Part shown: in pieces, positions 9,226-17,122 of the stretch
Position numbering within the stretch: position 1 is the stretch's first letter
Layout: each line of letters starts with the position of its first letter
From: Candidatus Avimonas caecicola
GTDB taxonomy: Bacteria; Bacillota; Clostridia; Oscillospirales; Acutalibacteraceae
DNA: 64,000 bases
Assembly (NCBI GenBank): GCA_904419875.1
Contig: CAJFTG010000010.1
Location: 1 to 64,000 of the forward strand
Direction of reading: 5' to 3'
Notes under the pieces: model-generated
What the model was told of the DNA's origin: nothing
Database searches by the model: none
What the model saw: the letters and a program-made list of their open reading frames with translations, nothing else
Program-made: the position numbers and the translations under genes

Positions 9226-11139
9226 TTACTTTCCTTCCCCGCCGTCGTACCGGCAGCGGCCCGCCTGCTCAAGCAGACGGATAAACAGGCCGCCCTGCAC
9301 GGTGCGGTGCTGGCTGTAGAACCGCTTGGCGGTTTTGGTGCTGTACCAGTCGGCCATCGGCACGCGGTTTTCCGTCTCATGGAAATACCGCCATACCGGC
9401 GCCATAAACCGCGCGAATTCCTCCCGGCTTTCCGCCAGCGTCCCTGTCCAGGCCAGCCAGTCGGTTTTGGAGGTGCTGCCACGGCAGTCCAGCGGCAGGC
9501 CGTAGGGATTCATATACGGCCAGTAAGAGGCGAACTCCCGTCCCAGCTCCTCGGTGGTGAACAGGCCGGTGCCGAACAGCTTATCCCAGACAATGTTGTA
9601 TTTCAGAGAGTAGGTGCCCGGCTGGTCGAAGGCCAGACGGGTTCCGCCGTTCCCGTCCGCAGCCCGCTCCATCCAGGAGCGCGCCATCCGCCTGGCGGAC
9701 TGCCAATAAGGCGCGGCTTCGCCGCTGCACCCGCTGAGTTCAAGCAGGATCGCCATCGAAGCGATCCCCATGATCGCCTTGACCGCGAGGTTGCAGTTGT
9801 GGGGCAGATGCTTGAAAAAGTCGTCGGTGCAGATCTGGTCCGCCGGGTCCTCGCCGTAACGGATCAGGTATTCCGCCCACTGCTCAAACAGATCCCGGTT
9901 CTCCACGAACAGGGAGGCATCCTTGCCGGCCACTGCGGCCGCGGCCGCCATAACCAGCATATTGCCGCACTCCTCAATCGGCATCTGATGGTCCGGGTCG
10001 CTGCCGTTGGAATACACCTGCCCGTTGAGATGGGGATAGCAGCCCACGTCGTGCGGGGCAAACCCGTACAGCCAGTCGCCGCTCCGGGAGAAGCGGAGGA
10101 CCGGGCGCAGCATGGCGTTGACCAGGGCGGGGTTATAATACAGGTACATCGGCATGGACGGATAGCTGACATCCACGGTCGCGGCACAGCCGTTGGACAG
10201 GCACTCTTTGGAAATATACAGCAGCCCGTCTTCCTCGTCCCGGACCAGTTTGTGGCCGGCCATCACCTGCCGGTAAGCCAGGGAAAGCATCTCGGCATAC
10301 TGCTCGCCTCCCGCGGCGGCAGCCTCCCGGCACAGATCCCGGGAAAAGCGCTCCTCCCGCTCCCGCAGGGCCGGATAATCGCCGTAGGCTTCCGCGATCG
10401 CCTGTTCGATCGTCTTACCGTCCCGCTTCCAATACGCTTTCAGCCGCTTGCCGAAATAAACGATGCTCTCCACGTCGTCATAAGCAAAGGCGAACAGCGC
10501 TCCGCCGTCCTCCAGCGGCGCCCTAGCCGTGAGATAGCTTTCGCCCAGCACCTTGGCCGACCCGGTCTCGCCGCCGCGGACGCACAGGTAAAAATACCCC
10601 CAGTCGATGCGGATGTCGTCCCCACCGCCGACCAGGACGGGCTGGGTGGTCCCTCCCATCCGGGAAAAGGCGATCCCCCCTTCCAGCCGCCCGGCGCTGA
10701 TCTCCACCGGCTCCTGCCGGGCGGTGTCCAGGCAGAGCTCCTCCGAGGCACGAAGCTCCGCGGTCAGCCGCCGGGCCCTGCCGTCCGTGACCTCCGCCGA
10801 CAATTCCAGATAGGAGACCGGCCGGCTGAGCAGATCCAGGTCGTCGGCAAAAACAGGGGTGAAAAAGCGGGCTGTCAGCCGCACGCCGTCCGCCTCAAAC
10901 CCGTAGACCGTGGCCATCGCGGTGATCTCCAGGGAGATCTGCCGCATCGGGATGCCCCCGGCCTCCTCCCCGCCCATAAAGCGGTAGACCGTGTCGTCAA
11001 TTGTCAAAAAGCCGTTGATGGTGTTGGTGTGCCCGGTCCAGTGGCAGGTGGCGGCGGCGTTCAGCCGGTCCGCGCACGACCAGACGCTGAAATAGGGGTC
11101 GACTGTAATCAAGGGGACGGCCGGTGCTCTGAGTTTCAT
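9226..11139 (-). CDS. DUF4965/DUF1793 glutaminase-like family protein
   Basis: N-term 'APAVPLITVDPYFSVWSCADRLNAAATCHWTGH', C-term 'DWLAWTGTLAESREEFARFMAPVWRYFHETENRVPMADWYSTKT', characteristic of this family. Confidence 0.8.
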   Translation of the reverse strand: MKLRAPAVPLITVDPYFSVWSCADRLNAAATCHWTGHTNTINGFLTIDDTVYRFMGGEEAGGIPMRQISLEITAMATVYGFEADGVRLTARFFTPVFADDLDLLSRPVSYLELSAEVTDGRARRLTAELRASEELCLDTARQEPVEISAGRLEGGIAFSRMGGTTQPVLVGGGDDIRIDWGYFYLCVRGGETGSAKVLGESYLTARAPLEDGGALFAFAYDDVESIVYFGKRLKAYWKRDGKTIEQAIAEAYGDYPALREREERFSRDLCREAAAAGGEQYAEMLSLAYRQVMAGHKLVRDEEDGLLYISKECLSNGCAATVDVSYPSMPMYLYYNPALVNAMLRPVLRFSRSGDWLYGFAPHDVGCYPHLNGQVYSNGSDPDHQMPIEECGNMLVMAAAAAVAGKDASLFVENRDLFEQWAEYLIRYGEDPADQICTDDFFKHLPHNCNLAVKAIMGIASMAILLELSGCSGEAAPYWQSARRMARSWMERAADGNGGTRLAFDQPGTYSLKYNIVWDKLFGTGLFTTEELGREFASYWPYMNPYGLPLDCRGSTSKTDWLAWTGTLAESREEFARFMAPVWRYFHETENRVPMADWYSTKTAKRFYSQHRTVQGGLFIRLLEQAGRCRYDGGEGK

Positions 11140-11240
11140 GGCGATTCCTCCGTTTTTTGAAATTTTGGGGGCTGTAAAAGGGGGCTAAAGGGGCTGTAAA
11201 AAAATTCGGCAGAAAACGGCGGCAGCGCCGCGGTTTTCTA

Positions 11241-11269
11241 TTGACTTTTTACAAGTTGAAGTATATCAT
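11241..11269 (+). promoter_or_regulatory. Predicted sigma-A promoter for the AraC-type regulator
   Basis: TTGACT-17 bp-TATCAT. Confidence 0.6.
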
Positions 11270-11321
11270 TATTTTGACGGCAAATAAATGGATTATAACC
11301 GAAAAAGGTGTGTGATATAAT

Positions 11322-12194
11322 TTGAAGGAGGATCTGCGCTTTTTTTATGCGGAGTCTCCGTCCGCCCCGTTCTTTGTGGAACTGACAGGGATTTCCTACT
11401 GTGACGGCAGCTATTATCAGGAGCGGGAGGAATCGGACGTCACGGTTGTGGAGTATATCGTGCGGGGCCGGGGAACGGTGATGTGCAACGGGGAAAAGGT
11501 GAATCCGGCGGAGGGGGACGTCTATATCCTCCACCAGGGGAGCCGCCACGCATACTTTTCCGATGCGGACGACCCCTGGATTAAAATTTTCTGCAACCTC
11601 AAGGGCAACCTGGCGGAGGATCTCCTGCGCGCCTACGGCCTTCAGGATACGGTGCTGGTACGCGGCTTCTGGAATGAGCAGATCTTCCGGGACTTTTACG
11701 CCCTGAGCTGCCTCAAGGAACCGCAGGAAAAGGTGTTCCGGCGATGTGCGCTGAAATTTCACGAAATCGTCTCGGCGCTGTATACCCTGCAAAGCGAGGC
11801 GGACCGCCTTCCGGACGAGGCGCAGAAGCTGCGGGATTATCTGGACGACCGGGTGTTCGGCCGTGTCAGCATCGACGAGCTGGCGGCCTCGATTTACCGC
11901 TCGCCCGATTATACCATCAAGCTGTTCCGCAGGGCCTATGGGCAGACGCCGTACGCCTATCTGCTCCGTCAGAAAATGCGGGCGGCGGAAAACCTTTTGC
12001 GCACCACGCAGCTCCCCTGCTGGGAGATCGCCCGCAAGCTGCAGTTTGAGGACCCCCATTACTTTTCCAACCTTTTCAAGCGCCAGCACGGCATCTCCCC
12101 CCGGCAGTACCGCAGCGTGGTCCGGCCGCAGGGACGGCGGAGCCTGCTTGAGGAATCCTCCTCCCGCCTCCCTCCCATGCAGGAGGGCGGGTAG
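11322..12194 (+). CDS. AraC family transcriptional regulator
   Basis: cupin-like N-terminus plus two HTHs 'SIDELAASIYRSPDYTIKLFRRAYGQTPYAYLLRQKM...WEIARKLQFEDPHYFSNLFKRQHGISPRQYR'; TTG start likely. Confidence 0.9.
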   Translation: MKEDLRFFYAESPSAPFFVELTGISYCDGSYYQEREESDVTVVEYIVRGRGTVMCNGEKVNPAEGDVYILHQGSRHAYFSDADDPWIKIFCNLKGNLAEDLLRAYGLQDTVLVRGFWNEQIFRDFYALSCLKEPQEKVFRRCALKFHEIVSALYTLQSEADRLPDEAQKLRDYLDDRVFGRVSIDELAASIYRSPDYTIKLFRRAYGQTPYAYLLRQKMRAAENLLRTTQLPCWEIARKLQFEDPHYFSNLFKRQHGISPRQYRSVVRPQGRRSLLEESSSRLPPMQEGG

Positions 12195-12251
12195 CGCCGG
12201 CGGGCGGCAGCAAGCGGCAGAACATCGTTTACAGAGAAAGGAGCAGCGGCA

Positions 12252-14693
12252 ATGCGCGAAACAATCCCCCTGAACCGGGGCTGGCTTTTCCGACGGGAAA
12301 CCGACGCCCCCTCGGCGGGCGAACGGGTCGACCTGCCCCACGCCAACGTCGTCCTGCCTTACAATTACCTGCGGGAGGCCGACTATCAATTTGTCTCCTT
12401 CTATGAAAAGACGCTGGCCGCCCCGGAGCAGTGGGCGGGGCGGCGGGTTTTCCTGTACTTTGAAGGGGCGATGGCTTATACGGAGGTGTTCTGCAACGGT
12501 CGGCCGGCCGGCTCCCACAAGGGCGGGTACACCCCCTTCTGCGCCGAGCTGACCGACCTGCTGATTTTCGGGCGGGAGAACCGCCTGGAGGTCCGGCTGG
12601 ATTCAACCGAACGGCCCGACTTTCCCCCCTGCGGAAACGTGGTGGACTACCTGACCTACGGCGGCCTGTACCGCGAGGTGACCCTGTTGGTGACGGAACC
12701 CGATTTTGTGCGCGAGCTGCGGGTTTCTCCCCGCCGGACGGCGGAGGGGGAAATCGTCGAGGTCGCAGCGATTTTCGGCGCCCCTCTGGCGCGGGACGCG
12801 GAGCTGCGGGTGGAAATCAGCGGCCATTTCGCGCGCCGGGAGGCCGTCCTGCACGCGAAAGCGGGCGACGACCGGCTGCGCGCGGTTTTCTCCGGGGCGG
12901 AGGAACTCCGCCACTGGTCGCCGCAGTCCCCCTCCCTCTACCGGGCGCGGGCGGAGCTGTGGCGGGAAGGCGTTTTAACCGACCGGGCGGAGACACGCTT
13001 CGGGATGCGCCTGTGCGAATTCCGGCCGGACGGCTTTTACCTCAACGGGGAAAAGCTCAAGCTGATCGGGCTGAACCGGCACCAGAGCTACCCTTACGTC
13101 GGCGGGGCGATGCCGGAGCGGGTGCAGCGCCGGGACGCGGACATCCTCAAAGGGCTGGGGATCAACCTGGTGCGTACCAGCCATTACCCTCAGAGCCGCC
13201 ATTTCCTTGACCGCTGCGACGAGCTCGGCCTGATGGTGATGGAGGAAATCCCCGGCTGGCAGCATATCGGGGACGAGGCGTGGCAGGAGGCGGCCGTGGG
13301 GCATGTCGAAGAAATGATCCGCCGGGACTACAACCACCCGTGCATTATCCTCTGGGGGGTGCGGATCAACGAATCCGCCGACTGCTCCGCTTTCTACCGG
13401 CGGACCAACCGGAGGGCGCACGAGCTGGACGGCACCCGGCAGACCGGCGGCGTGCGGTGTTCCGTAAAGGGGGAGCTGCTGGAGGATGTGTACACCTTCA
13501 ACGAATTCATCCACAACGGCGGGGAAACCGTGTTCCGCTCCCGGGAAGAGATCACGGGGCGGGAGGAACCGGTCCCCCTCCTGATTACCGAAAGCAACGG
13601 GCACATGTTTCCCACCAAGCGGTTCGATCACGAAAACCGGCTGGTGGAGCACGCGCTGCGGCACCTGCGGGTGATGGACGAGGCGCTCGGCCGGGAGGAC
13701 CTGGCGGGGGAGATCAGCTGGTGCGCTTTTGACTACAACACCCACGGCTGCTTCGGGTCCGGAGACAAAATCTGTTACCACGGGGTGTCCGACATGTTCC
13801 GCATCCCCAAATACGCGGGCCTGGCCTGCATGTCCCAGCGCCCGCCGGAGCAGGGCGCCGTGCTGGAGCCGCTCTCGCTGATCTCACGCGGGGAACGGGA
13901 CGGCGGCGGGATTCTCCCCGTCTGGGTGGCCACCAACTGCGAGTTCGTGCGGGTTTACCGCAACGGGGAACTGGTGGGGGACTTTGCGCCCCACCGCGCG
14001 CCGTTCCCCCATCTGCCCCACCCTCCGGTCCTTATCAGCCATCTGATGCCGCAGAATATCCGGCTTCCCCTTCCGCCCGCCCTGCGGGAGGAGTTTACCC
14101 GCTTTATCGACGAACGGGCCGAACAGGGGGTGCTGCCCGACCTGCTGCCGGAGGACTATCCGTATCTGGAGGACCTGTCCCTGCGCGCCGGGCTGGAACG
14201 CGGCGCCCTGACCGCCCTCCTGTTCGAGACCGCCGGCGGCTGGGGGCAGGCGGAAAACACCCTCCGCCTGGAGGGGTACGTCGGCGGGAAGGCCGTCCTC
14301 GTCCGGGAGGTGGGGGAAGCCAAATCCTTCGCCCGGCTGGACGTGCAGGCGGACGACACGGTGCTGCGCGCCGACGGGAGCACCTACGACGCCACCCGCC
14401 TTGTGGTGCGCGCGCTGGATACGTTGGGGAACCTCTGCCCCTTCTACAACGCCGGGGTGTCCCTGGAAACCGACGGAACCGTGGAGGCGATCGGCCCCGG
14501 CTCCGTGGCCCTGGTCGGCGGCTGCATCGCCTTCTGGGTGCGCACCCGCGGCAAAACAGGGACCGCCCGCGTCCGGGTTCGGAGCGGGGACGAGACGGCG
14601 GAAATCCTTCTGGAGGTCCGCGAAGGGGCCGCAGCCGCCCCGGCGGCCGCGGCAGGCGGCGGAACGGAACCGGCCGCCTGCTTTGCGCTGTAG
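12252..14693 (+). CDS. Glycoside hydrolase family 2 protein (beta-galactosidase/beta-glucuronidase-like)
   Basis: 'LIGLNRHQSYPYVGGAMPERVQRRDADILKGLGINLVRTSHYPQSRHFLDRCDELGLMVMEEIPGWQ', 'RRDYNHPCIILWGVRINES'. Confidence 0.9.
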   Translation: MRETIPLNRGWLFRRETDAPSAGERVDLPHANVVLPYNYLREADYQFVSFYEKTLAAPEQWAGRRVFLYFEGAMAYTEVFCNGRPAGSHKGGYTPFCAELTDLLIFGRENRLEVRLDSTERPDFPPCGNVVDYLTYGGLYREVTLLVTEPDFVRELRVSPRRTAEGEIVEVAAIFGAPLARDAELRVEISGHFARREAVLHAKAGDDRLRAVFSGAEELRHWSPQSPSLYRARAELWREGVLTDRAETRFGMRLCEFRPDGFYLNGEKLKLIGLNRHQSYPYVGGAMPERVQRRDADILKGLGINLVRTSHYPQSRHFLDRCDELGLMVMEEIPGWQHIGDEAWQEAAVGHVEEMIRRDYNHPCIILWGVRINESADCSAFYRRTNRRAHELDGTRQTGGVRCSVKGELLEDVYTFNEFIHNGGETVFRSREEITGREEPVPLLITESNGHMFPTKRFDHENRLVEHALRHLRVMDEALGREDLAGEISWCAFDYNTHGCFGSGDKICYHGVSDMFRIPKYAGLACMSQRPPEQGAVLEPLSLISRGERDGGGILPVWVATNCEFVRVYRNGELVGDFAPHRAPFPHLPHPPVLISHLMPQNIRLPLPPALREEFTRFIDERAEQGVLPDLLPEDYPYLEDLSLRAGLERGALTALLFETAGGWGQAENTLRLEGYVGGKAVLVREVGEAKSFARLDVQADDTVLRADGSTYDATRLVVRALDTLGNLCPFYNAGVSLETDGTVEAIGPGSVALVGGCIAFWVRTRGKTGTARVRVRSGDETAEILLEVREGAAAAPAAAAGGGTEPAACFAL

Positions 14694-14798
14694 AACGGCG
14701 CGGGACCGCCGAAAGGGCGGCGCCCGCGGAGGTTCGGCCTGCGCCGAAAATGCAAATACAGTTGGAACAGTGGGAACACTTGGAAAGGATGATGTTAC

Positions 14799-15437
14799 TT
14801 GGAACAGCAAATTCTCCGCATCATGCAAAAGGAAATCGACCTGGGGCAGTGCCCCGTCCTGGCGGAGGGCCCCCGCTCCGATGAGGAGCTCGCGCGCGAC
14901 TGGGAATACAAAAACGGCGTATGGACGGTCCGGGACGGGTGGGTCTGCGGGAAGCATACCGGGAATTCCGGCGGTATTCTTTATTCGAAGCGCCATTTCC
15001 CCGGGGATGTTCTGCTGGAATTTGAGGGGCGCACCGTCCCCCCCTGCGACAACGACCTGAATTTTACCTGGCACGCCGCCGGCTGGGACGAGCAGGCGGA
15101 CGACGCCGGCGTGAGCTATATTGCCGGCCTGGCCGGCTGGTGGGACAGCAAGACGGGGATGGAACGCTACCCCGAATGCCTCCCCCGCGCCGTCACCCCC
15201 CTGTTCCCCTTTGAAGCGGGACGGCTGTACTTCATCCAGGCCGGGAGCATCGGCGGGCACTGCTTCCTTTTTGTTGACGGCCGGCTGGTCATCGAAATGC
15301 TGGACCCCGAGCCCATCACCCAGTACGGCAAGGTTGGGCTGGGCACCTATGCCAGCCAGATCGCCGTGCGGAATTTCCGCGTCCGCCGGATTGTGAGCCG
15401 GCCGCGCGAGCAAAGCTATACGCCGGCGTTCGACTGA
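14799..15437 (+). CDS. Jelly-roll (DUF1961/DUF1080-like) carbohydrate-associated protein
   Basis: 'WTVRDGWVCGKHTGNSGGILYSKRHFPGDVLLEFEGRTVPPCDNDLNFTWH...KVGLGTYASQIAVRNFRVRRI'; TTG start after AAGG. Confidence 0.6.
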   Translation: MEQQILRIMQKEIDLGQCPVLAEGPRSDEELARDWEYKNGVWTVRDGWVCGKHTGNSGGILYSKRHFPGDVLLEFEGRTVPPCDNDLNFTWHAAGWDEQADDAGVSYIAGLAGWWDSKTGMERYPECLPRAVTPLFPFEAGRLYFIQAGSIGGHCFLFVDGRLVIEMLDPEPITQYGKVGLGTYASQIAVRNFRVRRIVSRPREQSYTPAFD

Positions 15438-15451
15438 GCCTGCGTATAAAC

Positions 15452-15490
15452 GAAATCGGAGTCCCCGGCAAAGCCGGAGGCTCCGATTTC
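15452..15490. terminator. Bidirectional intrinsic terminator between convergent operons
   Basis: GAAATCGGAG...CCGGC-aaa-GCCGG...CTCCGATTTC. Confidence 0.75.
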
Positions 15491-15524
15491 TTCGTGCGGG
15501 GGTTCTACCGCCCGCGGGCCGTTT

Positions 15525-16202
15525 TCATGGCTCCCATGCGCCCGCTTCCCGTCCGGCGTCCCGGACGATGTTGACCGCCGTAATATTTCCAAAATCAAGC
15601 AGCTCCCGGCATTCATACGGCACCGGCTGCCGAAAGAGCGGGCCGTCCAGCACCACGGTATGGTATTCCCCGTTTTCGCCGCAAACGTCAATCCCCCGTT
15701 CCGCCATTTCCCGCAGGACAGCCTCGTCCAGCGCGCGGCCCAGCAGGGACGGCGGAAGGTCGCGGTTGCGCACGCATTTGACCACGCACCGGTAGCCGAG
15801 CGCTATCGCCTCCCGCGTGTTCTCCAGCCGGTCCCGGTGCCAGAGGGGGAACAGCGGCTTCAGGCCCGCCGCCTCACAGCGGGCACGGCACCAGGCCGCG
15901 TTGTCCTCCGCGTCGATATCCCCGAAGGCACAAGCCTCCGCCCCGCCGGCGGCAGCCCGCCGCAGCCCCTCCTCCATAGCCAGATGGTAGTCCTCCCCGG
16001 CCGATTCGCAAAGCAGGAGCGGCAGGCCGAGGGACTCCGCAATGGCGGCGAGCAGGTCCGGGTCGATCCCATGGAACCAGGAACGTCCCAGCGCCCGGTT
16101 CATCATTACCAGCAGGCCGGTCACTTCGTGGCCGGCCTGCTTCAGCTTGTGCAGGGTCAGGACGCTGTCCTTCCCCGCGCTGAAGGAAAGAATACACTTC
16201 AT
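15525..16202 (-). CDS. DUF71/COG2102 (Dph6-like) ATP pyrophosphatase, candidate B12-salvage subgroup
   Basis: PP-loop 'LSFSAGKDSVLTLHKL' and C-terminal 'GIDVCGENGEYHTVVLDGPLF', diagnostic for Dph6/DUF71; lies in a cobalamin riboswitch operon. Confidence 0.9.
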   Translation of the reverse strand: MKCILSFSAGKDSVLTLHKLKQAGHEVTGLLVMMNRALGRSWFHGIDPDLLAAIAESLGLPLLLCESAGEDYHLAMEEGLRRAAAGGAEACAFGDIDAEDNAAWCRARCEAAGLKPLFPLWHRDRLENTREAIALGYRCVVKCVRNRDLPPSLLGRALDEAVLREMAERGIDVCGENGEYHTVVLDGPLFRQPVPYECRELLDFGNITAVNIVRDAGREAGAWEP

Positions 16203-16244
16203 CCGCCCGTTCCTCCTTGGCCGTCCGTTCCCGGCCGGCGGGGC

Positions 16245-17072
16245 CTACCGTGGGGAATTATCCCACGTGCCGGTCCGGCCGAGGTCGTATCCCAGGTCGC
16301 AGGTATACAGCCATTCGATCCGGTCGCCGTCCTTGAGCGGATAGCGGCTGCAGCCGTAATTGGGAAACCACCCGTTCACCCTGTACATCCATCCGCTTCC
16401 CTCGCCGCAGTCCTTTTCATAAAGGTTGTTGATCCCTTCGATATAATTGCTGTTATAGATCGGCGTGCGCTCAAACTCCATATGGATCCGGTTCTTCTTG
16501 GTCTCCCGCAGGAGCACGTCGAAAACCGACTCCCCCTCGTAAAAGGTGACGGTTCGCTCGGCATAAATCACGCCGTCCTCCGGCAGCACCCCCAGCTTGT
16601 CCTTGTTGAACAGATCCATATTGTCCAGGATGGTGTCGCAGCGGATGGACAGGGTGCAGGTGAGGCGGGTTTCCTCATCCACCACCATATCCTCGGGCTC
16701 CACCGGCGCGGGCGTCGTGGTCGGCGCCGCGGAGGAGGTGGAAGAGGTGGAGGAGGTGGGAGAGGTGGGAGAGGTGGGAGAAGAAGCCGGGGCTTTCCCC
16801 TCCCCGACCGCCGTGGTTGAATCCGCGGAACCCGTTTCCTGCGTCCCGCCGCTCTCCGCTGTGCCGGAGCCGGCAGAACCCGCCCCGGGAGAGGCGGCGC
16901 TGTCGACCGGTCCGGAGGGCGCCGGCTCCGCCGAATCGGTGACAGACAGCGGGTCGTCCGCCGCCACCTCGTCCGGAAATTCAATCGTGCAGCCGGTCAG
17001 GGCGGTAAAAAGCAGCGCCAGCAGGCACAGGACCAGAAGGACGCTCTTCGTCCACGTCTGCCTACGTTTCAT
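16245..17072 (-). CDS. DUF4430 (transcobalamin-like C-terminal domain) lipoprotein
   Basis: lipobox 'LFTALTGC'; 'GEGSGWMYRVNGWFPNYGCSRYPLKDGDRIEWLYTCDLG' typical DUF4430. Confidence 0.9.
   Translation of the reverse strand: MKRRQTWTKSVLLVLCLLALLFTALTGCTIEFPDEVAADDPLSVTDSAEPAPSGPVDSAASPGAGSAGSGTAESGGTQETGSADSTTAVGEGKAPASSPTSPTSPTSSTSSTSSAAPTTTPAPVEPEDMVVDEETRLTCTLSIRCDTILDNMDLFNKDKLGVLPEDGVIYAERTVTFYEGESVFDVLLRETKKNRIHMEFERTPIYNSNYIEGINNLYEKDCGEGSGWMYRVNGWFPNYGCSRYPLKDGDRIEWLYTCDLGYDLGRTGTWDNSPR
16732..16785. repeat. 9-bp in-frame tandem repeat within the DUF4430 gene
   Basis: gaggaggtg|gaagaggtg|gaggaggtg|ggagaggtg|ggagaggtg|ggagaagaa; encodes part of an S/T/P-rich linker. Confidence 0.85.
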
Positions 17073-17122
17073 CGGTCATCCCCGCTTTGTTGGTTTCATG
17101 GGTTTCCATAGGTTTCACGGCG

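Noticed and set aside
7069-11160. 1363-aa plus-strand ORF
   Set aside because: It is antisense to two well-supported minus-strand genes (GH20-like and DUF4965). Its composition (His/Arg/Pro/Gly/Gln-rich, no domains) is typical of shadow ORFs in high-GC DNA.
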